DNA of 64,000 bases from Streptomyces sp. YS415 (GTDB taxonomy: Bacteria; Actinomycetota; Actinomycetes; Streptomycetales; Streptomycetaceae): contig NZ_JAMJFL010000021.1 in the NCBI RefSeq assembly GCF_023544665.1, positions 62,001-126,000 on the forward strand, written 5' to 3'. The notes under the pieces are model-generated. The model was not told the DNA's origin. It saw only the letters and a list, made by a program, of their open reading frames with translations, and ran no database searches. Position 1 is the stretch's first letter; the number at the start of each line of letters is the position of its first letter. Of the stretch, positions 42,365-50,668 are shown in pieces. Made by a program: the position numbers and the translations under genes.

Positions 42365-43846
42365 TTAGACCGGAAGGAAGTTGATCGGGTGGCTGTCGGC
42401 CGCCCACAGGTACTGGACGGCGTACGCCCGCCAGGGCCGCCAGGCCGCGGCGCGTGCGGTGAGGGCGGCGGGGGTGGAGGGCAGCCCCAACTCCGCTGCC
42501 GCGCGGCGGATCCCGAGGTCGGTGGGGAGGAAGGCGTCGGGGTCGCCGAGGGCCCGCATCGCGATGACGTCCACCGTCCACGGGCCGAAGCCGGGGAGGG
42601 CGAGCAGCCGGGCGCGGGCCTCCTCCCAGTCGCTCTCCACTCCCAGGTGGAGTGATCTGTCGGCGAGTTGGCGCACGAGGGTGGTGAGCGTCGTACGGCG
42701 GGTACGCGGCATCGCCAGGGACTGCGGGTCCACCGCCGCCAGCGCCCCGGGCGCCGGGAAGAGGTGGGTGAGGCCGCCCTCGGGGTCCTCGACCGGTTCG
42801 CCGTGCGCGGTGACCAGGCGGGCCGCGTGGGTGCGGGCGGCGGCGGTGGAGACCTGCTGGCCGAGGACCGCCCGTACGGCGAACTCCGCCTCGTCGACCG
42901 TGCGCGGGACGCGCCGTCCGGGCGCCTTGGCGATCAGCGGGGCGAGCAGGTCGTCCGCGCCGAGCTGCTCGTCGACGGCGACCGGATCGGCGTCCAGGTC
43001 GAGCATGCGGCGGCAGCGGCTGATGGCGACGGGCAGGTCGCGCAGGTCGCTGAGGGTGAGCCGGCAGCCGATGTGGTCGGACTTCGGGGTGAGGGCGACG
43101 ATGCCGTGGCCGTAGGGCAGGCGCAGGGTGCGCCGGTAGGCGCCGTCCCGCCACTCCTCCACGCCGGGTACGGCGGTCGCGGCGAGGTGGCCGAAGAGGT
43201 TGTCGGGGTTGAGGGGGGCGCGGAACGGCAGCCGGAGGCCGAGGACGCCCGGGGTGTGTCCGGGGGTGCTGCGGGGTGCGCGGGTCCGCAGGTCGCTCGG
43301 GGCGAGCGCGAAGACCTCGCGCACGGTGTCGTTGAAGGTACGGATCGAGGAGAACCCGGCGGCGAAGGCGATCTCCGCCATCGGCAGCGGCGTCGTCTCG
43401 ATCAACAGGCGTGCTGTCTGGGCGCGTTGGGCGCGGGCCAGGGCGAGGGGGCCCGCGCCCAGCTCGGCGAGGAGCTGGCGTTCGACCTGCCGGGTGCTGT
43501 AGCCGAGCCGGGCGGCGAGGCCGGGCACGCCCTCGCGGTCCACCACGCCGTCGGCGATCAGCCGCATGGCGCGGGCCACCAGGTCGGCGCGCCGGTTCCA
43601 CTCCGGTGAGCCGGGGCTGGCGTCCGGGCGGCACCGCTTGCAGGCCCGGAAGCCGGCCTGCTGGCAGGCGGCCGCGCTCGGGTGGAACACCATGTTCCCC
43701 GGCTTGGGCGCGACCACCGGACAGCTGGGCCGGCAGTAGATGCCGGTGGTCAGGACGGCGGTGTAGAACCATCCGTCGAAGCGCGCGTCCTTGGCCTGGA
43801 CGGCCCGTACGCAGTGCTCGGTCTGGGTGTGCATCCCCTTCTGCAT
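42365..43846 (-). CDS. Ada N-terminal/AraC regulator fused to AlkA DNA glycosylase
   Basis: 493 aa. Adaptive-response fusion. Residues 20-75 form the Ada zinc domain, with Cys38, Cys42, Cys69 and Cys72; Cys38 accepts methyl from phosphotriesters. An AraC helix-turn-helix lies at about 85-190 (VPGLAARLGYSTRQVERQL, IAFAAGFSSIRTFNDT). AlkA N-terminal and helix-hairpin-helix glycosylase domains fill 205-490 (LPGFGPWTVDV, catalytic Asp in FLPTDLGIRRA). It should sense alkylation, activate itself and ogt, and excise 3-methyladenine. ATG at 43846 preferred; ATG at 43834 possible. Confidence 0.9.
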   Translation of the reverse strand: MQKGMHTQTEHCVRAVQAKDARFDGWFYTAVLTTGIYCRPSCPVVAPKPGNMVFHPSAAACQQAGFRACKRCRPDASPGSPEWNRRADLVARAMRLIADGVVDREGVPGLAARLGYSTRQVERQLLAELGAGPLALARAQRAQTARLLIETTPLPMAEIAFAAGFSSIRTFNDTVREVFALAPSDLRTRAPRSTPGHTPGVLGLRLPFRAPLNPDNLFGHLAATAVPGVEEWRDGAYRRTLRLPYGHGIVALTPKSDHIGCRLTLSDLRDLPVAISRCRRMLDLDADPVAVDEQLGADDLLAPLIAKAPGRRVPRTVDEAEFAVRAVLGQQVSTAAARTHAARLVTAHGEPVEDPEGGLTHLFPAPGALAAVDPQSLAMPRTRRTTLTTLVRQLADRSLHLGVESDWEEARARLLALPGFGPWTVDVIAMRALGDPDAFLPTDLGIRRAAAELGLPSTPAALTARAAAWRPWRAYAVQYLWAADSHPINFLPV

Positions 43847-43901
43847 GGGTCCAGCATCGAGCACGCGCCGAAGGATGGCTGGCGAGAATCCGACATCAAC
43901 C

Positions 43902-45800
43902 TCAGCGGTCCTGCGACCATGCCGATTCACGCAGGAGCCGCAGTCCGTTGAGTCCGACCAGCACGGTCGAGCCCTCGTGGCCCGCCACGCCGAGCGGCAG
44001 CGGAAGGTGTCCGATCAGGTCCCACAGCACGAGGCCGGTGATGAAGACCCCCGCGATGACCAGGTTCTGCACCACCAGCCGGCGGGCGGTCCGGGACAGC
44101 CGTACCACCGCGGGCACGGTCGTCAGCTCGTCGCGCACGATCACCGCGTCCGCGGTCTCCAGGGCCAGGTCGGAGCCCGCGCGGCCCATGGCGATGCCGG
44201 AGTGGGCGGCGGCCAGGGCGGGGGCGTCGTTGACGCCGTCGCCGACGAAGAGCACCTTGCGGCCCCGGTCCTGGAGGTCGCGTACGGCGGCGACCTTGTC
44301 CTCGGGGAGCAGTCCCGCGCGGACGTCGGTGAGGCCGGTGGCCCCGGCGACCCGGGCGGCGGCGCCGGCGTGGTCGCCGGTGAGCAGGACGGGGGCGGTG
44401 CCGGTCAGGGCGGTGAGGGCGGCCGTGGTGGCGGGGGCCTCGGCGCGCAGGCGGTCGGTGAGGGCGAGGGTGCCGACCGGCCTGCCGTCGCGGGTCACCT
44501 GGACGACGGTGGCGTCGCTGTCGGCGGTGGCGCGGCCCACGCTCACCTCGCGCCCCTCGACGGTGGCGGTGACGCCCTGTCCGGGGAGGGCGGTGAAGTC
44601 CTCGGCGGGGGTGAGGGCGAGGCCCCGGGTGCGGGCGGCGGCGACGATCGCGCGGGCCAGCGGGTGCTCGCTGGGGTGCTCGGCGGAGGCGGCGAGGGCG
44701 AGCAGGGCGTCCTCGTCGAGGCCGGACTCCGGCAGCGGGCGGATGCCGGTCACCTCGGGGGCCCCTTCGGTGAGGGTGCCGGTCTTGTCGAGGGCGGTGG
44801 TGTCGATCTCGCCGAGGCGTTCCATGGCGACGGCCGACTTGACCAGGACGCCGTGCCGGCCCGCGTTGGCGATGGCGGACAGCAGCGGCGGCATGGTGGC
44901 GAGGACCACCGCGCAGGGCGAGGCGACGATCATGAAGGTCATGGCGCGCAGCAGGGCGTCGGTGAGTTCGGCGCCGAAGGCGAGCGGGATGCCGAAGACC
45001 GCGAGGGTGGCGATCACGATGCCCACGGCGTAGCGCTGCTCGATCTTCTCGATGAACAGCTGGGTCGGCGCCTTGGTGCGGGACGCCTCCTCGACCAGGG
45101 TGACGATCCGGGCGATCACCGAGTCGGCGGGGTCGCGCTCGACCCGGACGCGCAGGGCGCCGGCGCCGTTGAGGGTGCCCGCGAAGACGTCGTCGCCGGG
45201 GCGCTTGACGACCGGCAGGGGCTCGCCGGTGATGGTGGCCTCGTCGGCCTCGCTGGTGCCGTCGAGGATCCGGCCGTCGGCGCCGATGCGCTCGCCGGGG
45301 CGGATCAGCAGCACGTCGCCGACGGCGAGTCCGGCGGTCGGTACGGTCTCCTCCCCCGCTTCGGTGACCCGGGTCGCGGTGGTGGGCGCCAGGTCGAGCA
45401 GGCCGCGCACGGAGTCGGCGGTGCGGGCGGTGGCCAGGGCCTCCAGGGCGCCGGAGGTGGCGAAGATGACGATCAGCAGGGCGCCGTCGAGGACCTGCCC
45501 GATCGCGGCGGCGCCGAGTGCCGCGACGATCATCAGCAGATCGACGTCGAGGGTCTTCTCGCGCAGCGCCCGCAGCCCTTCGAGCGCGGGCTCCCAGCCG
45601 CCGGTGACATAGGCGACGGCGTACAGCGGGCCGAAGGCCCAGCCGGGCGCACCGGTCAGGTCGAGGGTGAGGCCGAGCATGAAGGCGACGGTCGCGATGA
45701 GCGCCCAGCGGGCCTCGGGCAGGGCGAGGATCCGGGTACGGCGGCGGGGAGCCGTCGGGGCGGGTGCGGGCGTGGCGGCGGGGGCGAGTGCGGTGGACAC
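43902..45800 (-). CDS. P1B-4-type heavy-metal-transporting ATPase (CtpD/CtpJ-like)
   Basis: 632 aa. Membrane pump exporting Co, Ni, Zn or Fe ions. It has no N-terminal metal-binding domain and six predicted helices. The SPC motif (MIVASPCAVVLA) and the last-helix signature HEGSTVLVGLN define subtype P1B-4. Phosphorylation motif DKTGTLTEG, nucleotide motif AEHPSEHPLARAI and GDGVNDAPAL are intact. GTG at 45800 is chosen because TATGGT lies seven bases upstream and an ArsR-type operator covers the earlier ATG at 45824. Divergent from its likely regulator. In M. tuberculosis NmtR controls CtpJ, the same pairing. Confidence 0.9.
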   Translation of the reverse strand: MSTALAPAATPAPAPTAPRRRTRILALPEARWALIATVAFMLGLTLDLTGAPGWAFGPLYAVAYVTGGWEPALEGLRALREKTLDVDLLMIVAALGAAAIGQVLDGALLIVIFATSGALEALATARTADSVRGLLDLAPTTATRVTEAGEETVPTAGLAVGDVLLIRPGERIGADGRILDGTSEADEATITGEPLPVVKRPGDDVFAGTLNGAGALRVRVERDPADSVIARIVTLVEEASRTKAPTQLFIEKIEQRYAVGIVIATLAVFGIPLAFGAELTDALLRAMTFMIVASPCAVVLATMPPLLSAIANAGRHGVLVKSAVAMERLGEIDTTALDKTGTLTEGAPEVTGIRPLPESGLDEDALLALAASAEHPSEHPLARAIVAAARTRGLALTPAEDFTALPGQGVTATVEGREVSVGRATADSDATVVQVTRDGRPVGTLALTDRLRAEAPATTAALTALTGTAPVLLTGDHAGAAARVAGATGLTDVRAGLLPEDKVAAVRDLQDRGRKVLFVGDGVNDAPALAAAHSGIAMGRAGSDLALETADAVIVRDELTTVPAVVRLSRTARRLVVQNLVIAGVFITGLVLWDLIGHLPLPLGVAGHEGSTVLVGLNGLRLLRESAWSQDR

Positions 45801-45818
45801 GCGGGCCACCATACAGGA

Positions 45819-45850
45819 ACACATGAAGACTCATTCATCTGTTCATGTGT
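45819..45850. promoter_or_regulatory. ArsR/SmtB-type metalloregulator operator
   Basis: ATGAAGACTCATTCAT (45823-45838) fits the SmtB-family core TGAA-N6-TTCA. It is enclosed in a wider inverted repeat ACACATGAA / TTCATGTGT (45819-45850). It lies between the ATPase and the divergent sensor gene. Confidence 0.75.
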
Positions 45851-45868
45851 GGTGGGTAGGATACGCCC

Positions 45869-46225
45869 ATGGGTCATGGAGCCGTCACCACCACCGCGGA
45901 CGACCGCGTACGCCTGGACGCGGACAACGTCGCGAAGGTGGCGACCACCCTCCAGGCCCTGTCCACCCCCTCCCGCCTGCTGATCCTCGCGCGGCTGCGC
46001 GAAGGGCCGCTGCCAGCCACCGAGTTGGCCGCCGAGGTGGGCATGGAGCAGTCCGCCTGCTCGCACCAGCTGCGGCTGCTGCGCAACCTGGGCCTGGTGG
46101 TGGGCGAGCGGCGCGGCCGGTCGGTGGTGTACGCGCTGCACGACCACCATGTCGCCGAACTCCTCGACCAGGCCGTCTACCACGTGGAGCATCTGCGGCT
46201 GGGGATCAGCGACGCGACGGAGTGA
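45869..46225 (+). CDS. nmtR: ArsR/SmtB-family metal sensor, NmtR-like
   Basis: 118 aa. Winged-helix repressor released from DNA by metal. Helix-turn-helix LPATELAAEVGMEQSACSHQL; the helix-alpha5 site DxH-x10-HxxH is complete (Asp92, His94, His105, His108). The N-terminus MGHG matches the Gly2-His3 nickel ligands described for M. tuberculosis NmtR. Ni/Co (possibly Zn) sensing is therefore likely. A textbook TAGGAT lies six bases before the ATG and there is no ribosome site, so the message is probably leaderless. Divergent from the metal pump across a matching operator. Confidence 0.93.
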   Translation: MGHGAVTTTADDRVRLDADNVAKVATTLQALSTPSRLLILARLREGPLPATELAAEVGMEQSACSHQLRLLRNLGLVVGERRGRSVVYALHDHHVAELLDQAVYHVEHLRLGISDATE

Positions 46226-46228
46226 GGG

Positions 46229-47512
46229 CTACGCGGTGACCTCGTCCTCGGCCACGAAGTCGACGATCGCGAGCGCGAGGAGCAGGGTGAGAGCCAGGCC
46301 GACGACGACCCAGCCGGTCGGGTACGGCCACAGCACGAACGTCAGGACCGCAGCGGCCACCAGCACCCAGGTGATCCAGGTGCGGTAGCGGTGGGTGAAG
46401 CGTCCCACCGGGCCGGTGCGCAGGCCCGCCCGGTCGGCCGTCGAGCGCACGGCGCCGATGCCCGCGTGCCACATCTGCCGTACGAAACCGGCCCGGCGGC
46501 CGGGTCCGGTGAGCCAGGCGGCGAGGGCGACCACCACACCGAGGGCGATCGCCACGCGGACGCCGGTGCGCAGGAACCGGACCATGGTGTCGTACACGGC
46601 CTCGGCGGCGGGCTGCGAGATGCCGGAGGGCAGGGCGTCGAGGTAGACCACACGGAAGACGGTCAGGGCGATGCCGAGCAGTCCGGCCGCGAAGGCGAAG
46701 CCGAGGGCGCCGGCGATCAGGGCCCGGCGGCGGTGGGTGGCCAGCAGGACCCCGCCCGCGATCAGCAGCACGGAGACGATCGGGAGCCAGAATCCGGTGA
46801 GCTGCAGCAGCCGGAACCCGGTACGGGCCTGGCCGATGTCCTCCGACTTGATGACGGTGAAGTCGGTGTGGATCTCGGGGATCTTCGCCGCGACCGTCAG
46901 GCCGTCGTCGACGAGACGCTTCTTGACCTCTTCGACGACCGGACCGAGGTCGATGGTCACCGTGTCGCCCTCCACCTTCACGGCGCCGCCGCCTTCGCCG
47001 GTCAGTGCCTTGACGACGGCCTTGTGCACCCGGCGGTTGGCCTCGGCCCAGATCCGGTCGAAGGTGTCCGAGGCGATGACGGCCTGCGCCTTGTCGTGCA
47101 CGAAACTGCGGACCGCGTTCTCCAGTGAACCGCCCAGCTTCCCCAGGGCCTTCTCCACCAGCGGCCGGTCCGCCACCGGGGTCTGCGACAGCAGCGCCTT
47201 CAGGTCGAGGTGGGTCATCACGGCATCGCTGACCCGCCCCGCCACGGCGTTCTGGATGTCCCGGTCACGCGCGAGGGGTTCGACCGTGTCGACGTAGCGG
47301 TCGCTGTCCCGCGTGATGTCGGCGGTCCACGCGGCGACGGCGCCCAGTGGGGTCAGGATGCAGCCGAGGACGATCAGCAGGGCGGCGAGCAGCGACTTCA
47401 CGCGGTGCCGTCGCGGACGCACGGCGCGCTCGGCCTCCAGCGCCTCGATACGGGCTTGCAGCCGCTGGATCTCGTCCCGCCCCGCTCCCGAGGGGTCCGC
47501 GCCACTGGTCAT
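46229..47512 (-). CDS. Integral membrane protein of unknown function
   Basis: 427 aa. A short coiled-coil N-terminus (EIQRLQARIEALEAERA), one helix (LLAALLIVLGCILTPLGAVA), a 180-residue extracytoplasmic part with ITRDSDRYVDTVEPLARDRD, then three more helices and a cytoplasmic tail. The extracellular part resembles widespread actinobacterial membrane proteins, no enzymatic motif seen. ATG at 47512 has GGAGGGAG upstream. Its end is 3 bases from that of the convergent metal sensor. A 171-base gap upstream holds nothing I recognise. Confidence 0.75.
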   Translation of the reverse strand: MTSGADPSGAGRDEIQRLQARIEALEAERAVRPRRHRVKSLLAALLIVLGCILTPLGAVAAWTADITRDSDRYVDTVEPLARDRDIQNAVAGRVSDAVMTHLDLKALLSQTPVADRPLVEKALGKLGGSLENAVRSFVHDKAQAVIASDTFDRIWAEANRRVHKAVVKALTGEGGGAVKVEGDTVTIDLGPVVEEVKKRLVDDGLTVAAKIPEIHTDFTVIKSEDIGQARTGFRLLQLTGFWLPIVSVLLIAGGVLLATHRRRALIAGALGFAFAAGLLGIALTVFRVVYLDALPSGISQPAAEAVYDTMVRFLRTGVRVAIALGVVVALAAWLTGPGRRAGFVRQMWHAGIGAVRSTADRAGLRTGPVGRFTHRYRTWITWVLVAAAVLTFVLWPYPTGWVVVGLALTLLLALAIVDFVAEDEVTA

Positions 47513-47683
47513 GCCGTGCTCCCTCCTGCTGCCCTGGGCCCAGCAGACCCCGGGAGCGGGAGGGAGGCGACCTCGGACGGACCGTCCGGGTGAGAAGGCC
47601 GTGGCGGCGCGTCCGCTCAGCGGCCCGGGGCACGACGGGGCGGGCGGGGCACGAGGCCGGGGGCCGGCGCGGCCGGCGCCCGC

Positions 47684-48193
47684 CTAGGAAAGCTGCTGCT
47701 CGAAGGCCGCGTACGCCCGCTCGTCGAAGAGGACGAACGTCACCTCTTCGACCTCCGTCGGCGTGCTCCGGACCGTCTCGATCGCGATCCGGGCCGCGTC
47801 CTCCATGGGCCAGCGGTAGACGCCGGTGGAGATGGCCGGGAAGGCGATCGTGCGGGCGCCCAGCTCGTCGGCCACGCCCAGGGATGCGCGGTAGCAGGAG
47901 GCGAGGAGGCCGGAGCGGTCCTCGGTGGCGCTGAAGACGGGCCCTACGGTGTGGATCACCCAGCGGGCGTCCAGGTTGCCAGCCGTGGTGGCGACCGCCC
48001 GGCCCGTGGCCAGGCCCCTGCCGTACCGGGAGGCGCGCAGCTTGCGGCACTCCTCCAGGATCGCGGGGCCGCCCCGGCGGTGGATCGCGCCGTCCACGCC
48101 GCCCCCGCCGAGCAGGGAGGAGTTGGCGGCGTTGACGATCGCGTCGGCGGTCCGGCGGGTGATGTCACCCTGGACCAGCGTGAGGGTGGTCAT
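47684..48193 (-). CDS. Macrodomain protein, O-acetyl-ADP-ribose deacetylase-like
   Basis: 169 aa. MacroD-type fold binding ADP-ribose: LTLVQGDITRRTADAIVNAANSSL then GGGGVDGAIHRRGG, with Asn-Asn and Asp needed for hydrolysis, and IAFPAISTGVYRWP. It likely deacetylates O-acetyl-ADP-ribose, the by-product of sirtuins such as the one at 40.7 kb, or removes ADP-ribose from proteins. The ATG overlaps the stop of the FAD oxidoreductase (ATGA), so the two are translated together. Confidence 0.9.
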   Translation of the reverse strand: MTTLTLVQGDITRRTADAIVNAANSSLLGGGGVDGAIHRRGGPAILEECRKLRASRYGRGLATGRAVATTAGNLDARWVIHTVGPVFSATEDRSGLLASCYRASLGVADELGARTIAFPAISTGVYRWPMEDAARIAIETVRSTPTEVEEVTFVLFDERAYAAFEQQLS

Positions 48194-49608
48194 GGCTGCC
48201 TCAGCTTCCGCCAGACGGCTTTCGCCGCGTTGTGTCCCGACATGCCGTGCACCCCGGGTCCGGGCGGGGTGGCGGAGGAACAGATGAAGACCGCCGGATG
48301 CGGAGTGCCGTAGGGGAACAGAGACAGCTTGGGCCGCAGCATGAGCTGGAGTCCGGAGGACGCCCCGGAGCCGATGTCGCCGCCCACGTAGTTGGCGTTG
48401 CGGGCGGCGAGCTCGGGCGGGCCCGCCGTGGCACGGGCGAGGACCCGGTCGCGGAACCCCGGGGCGTAGCGCTCCAGTTGGCGTTCGATCACGTCCGTGA
48501 GGTCGCCGGTCCAGCCGTTGGGCACATGGGCGTACGCCCAGAACACCTGCTTGCCCGCCGGGGCCCGGCCCGGGTCGACGACGCTCGGCTGGACCGTGAT
48601 CAGGAACGGCCGGTCGGGCGCACGGCCCTCCCGGGAGGCCGCGCGCAGCGCGGTGCCGATCTCGGCGCTGTCGGCGCCGATCTGCACCGTCCCCGCGCGG
48701 CGGGCCTCCGGCGCGGTCCACGGGACCGGGCCGTCCAGCGCGTAGTCGATCTTGAACACGCCCGCGCCGTACCGGTAGTTGTCGTAGGAGCGGCCGAGCC
48801 CCGCGATCCGGGCCAGGGCGGTGGGCGAGGTGTCGAAGACGTACGCGCGCGCGGGCGGCAGGTCGTCGAGGCGCTTGACCTCGTAGTCGGTGTGGATCGA
48901 GCCGCCGAGGTCCCGCAGGTAGGCGGCCAGCGCGTCCGAGATCGACTGGGAGCCGCCCCGGGCCACCGGCCAGCCGCGGGCGTGCGCGGCCAGCGCGAAG
49001 ACCAGGCCCACGGCGCCGGTGGCGAAGCCGTTCAGCGGGGCCATCACATGGGCGACCAGGCCGGCGAACAGGGTCTTGGCGCGCTCCCCCTGGAAGCGGC
49101 GGGTCAGCCAGGTCGACGGAGGCAGGCCCGCCAGGCCGAAGCGGGCGAGCGTGACCGGATCGCGGGGCAGCGCGGTCAGCGGCAGGGACATGAAGTCCCG
49201 GACCAGGGTGTCCCACCGCGGCAGGAACGGCTGGACCAGCCTGCGGTACGCCCCCGCGTCCCGTGCGCCGAAGGAGGCGGCCGTCTCCCCGACCGAGCGG
49301 GAGAGCACCGCGGCGGTGCCGTCGGGGAACGGGTGCGCCATGGGCAGGTCGGCGTGCAGCCACTCCAGGCCGTACCGCTCCAGCGGAAGGGCCCGGAACG
49401 CCGGGGAGTTGACGCCGAGCGGATGGGCCGCCGAGCACGGGTCGTGGCGGAACCCGGGGAGGGTGAGCTCCTCGGTGCGGGCACCTCCGCCGACGGTGTC
49501 ACGAGCCTCGAACAGGGCGACGGAGAAGCCGCGGCGGGCCAGCTCCACGGCAGCGGTCAGTCCGTTCGGCCCCGCACCCACCACTACCGCGTCGAGCATC
49601 GACGGCAC
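48190..49608 (-). CDS. Phytoene-desaturase-like FAD-dependent oxidoreductase
   Basis: 472 aa. CrtI/amine-oxidase-like flavoprotein. The dinucleotide site VVVGAGPNGLTAAVELARRG lies at the N-terminus. A second cofactor segment occurs at the end (GVHGMSGHNAAKAVWR). Catalysis probably involves desaturation or oxidation of an isoprenoid-like substrate, but no carotenoid genes lie nearby and the substrate is unknown. GTG at 49608 is chosen because GAAGGAG lies seven bases upstream; ATG at 49599 is an alternative. Coupled to the macrodomain gene. Confidence 0.82.
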   Translation of the reverse strand: MPSMLDAVVVGAGPNGLTAAVELARRGFSVALFEARDTVGGGARTEELTLPGFRHDPCSAAHPLGVNSPAFRALPLERYGLEWLHADLPMAHPFPDGTAAVLSRSVGETAASFGARDAGAYRRLVQPFLPRWDTLVRDFMSLPLTALPRDPVTLARFGLAGLPPSTWLTRRFQGERAKTLFAGLVAHVMAPLNGFATGAVGLVFALAAHARGWPVARGGSQSISDALAAYLRDLGGSIHTDYEVKRLDDLPPARAYVFDTSPTALARIAGLGRSYDNYRYGAGVFKIDYALDGPVPWTAPEARRAGTVQIGADSAEIGTALRAASREGRAPDRPFLITVQPSVVDPGRAPAGKQVFWAYAHVPNGWTGDLTDVIERQLERYAPGFRDRVLARATAGPPELAARNANYVGGDIGSGASSGLQLMLRPKLSLFPYGTPHPAVFICSSATPPGPGVHGMSGHNAAKAVWRKLRQP

Positions 49609-49707
49609 CTTCGGACTCCTTCGTCAGCCGATGGCCACTCGAGGTCAGGATATGCCGGGCCCGCCCACGAGCCGGCGCGGGCCCGTCGGATCGCGCCGCT
49701 CGACGGG

Positions 49708-50556
49708 TCAGGGTGCCGCTCGCAGGAGGAGTTCCCGCACCCGCCTCGCCGTCGCCGCGTCCCGCGCCGCCGTGAACGGCAGGGCGTTGCCGCCGGTGAC
49801 GCGGAACGGTTCGCCGGTGAGGGTCAGATGGGCGCCGCCCGCCTCCTCGACCAGCAGCAGGCCCGCCGCGTGGTCCCACGCCGCTTCCCAGCTGAACGCG
49901 ACCGCGTCCGACTCGCCCCGGGCGACGGCCAGATACTCCAGGCCCGCCGAGCCGCAGGCGCGGGGCGCCACTCCCTCGCTCCACAGGCCGAGCAGGGCGT
50001 TCTTCTGCTCGTCGGTGGTGTAGTCCGGGTGGGACGTCGCCACCCGCAGGTCGTGGCCGGGGTCCGGCGCACCGGAGTGCAGCCGCTCGCCGTCGAGGTA
50101 GGCGCCCCGGCCGCGTACGGCGGTGGCCAGTTGGTCGCGGGCCGGTGCATAGGTCCAGGAGGCGAGCAGCTCGCCGCCCTGGACCAGCGCGACGAGGGTG
50201 CAGAACCCGGTCTCGCCGCGGACGAACTGGCGGGTGCCGTCGACGGGGTCGACGATCCAGACGGGCGCCGCGCCCTGTATCGCCTCGTAGGTCGCGGGGT
50301 TGGCGTGCACCGCCTCCTCGCCGACCACGACGGAGCCGGGCAGCAGGGTGCCGAGTGCCTCGGTGAGGTACTGCTCGGCTTTGCGGTCGGCGTCCGTCAC
50401 CAGGTCGTGCGGTCCGCTCTTCTGGTCGACTTCGTGTGCGGCGAGCTTCCGCCAGCGCGGGACGATCTCCTGAGCGGCGGCCCGGCGGACCGCTTCCTCC
50501 ACGTCAGAGGCGTGCCGAGCGAGAAACTCGTCGATGGTTTCCGTGTCTACGATCAT
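49708..50556 (-). CDS. Inositol monophosphatase-family protein
   Basis: 282 aa. Mg-dependent phosphatase fold: DLVTDADRKAE for metal, VVGEEAV with the metal-binding Glu pair, the family signature WIVDPVDGTRQFVRG, and EAAWDHAAGLLLVEEAGG at the C-terminus. Possible substrates are inositol phosphate, histidinol phosphate or adenosine bisphosphate. ATG at 50556 has GGAGAC upstream. Single gene, on the same strand as its neighbours. Confidence 0.88.
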   Translation of the reverse strand: MIVDTETIDEFLARHASDVEEAVRRAAAQEIVPRWRKLAAHEVDQKSGPHDLVTDADRKAEQYLTEALGTLLPGSVVVGEEAVHANPATYEAIQGAAPVWIVDPVDGTRQFVRGETGFCTLVALVQGGELLASWTYAPARDQLATAVRGRGAYLDGERLHSGAPDPGHDLRVATSHPDYTTDEQKNALLGLWSEGVAPRACGSAGLEYLAVARGESDAVAFSWEAAWDHAAGLLLVEEAGGAHLTLTGEPFRVTGGNALPFTAARDAATARRVRELLLRAAP

Positions 50557-50668
50557 GTCTCCATGAGAGCACGCCGCACTGACAATCCCCGCCTCGCCGG
50601 TAAATGCCGGGTGGAATCAGCGTGAACAGGCTGATTCGCGCCTGACATGCCGAATCGGCCTGAAATGG

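Noticed and set aside
45801..45824. ATG at 45824 as the start of the metal ATPase
   Set aside because: It lies within the metalloregulator operator and lacks a ribosome site; GTG 45800 follows a TATGGT box at the right distance.
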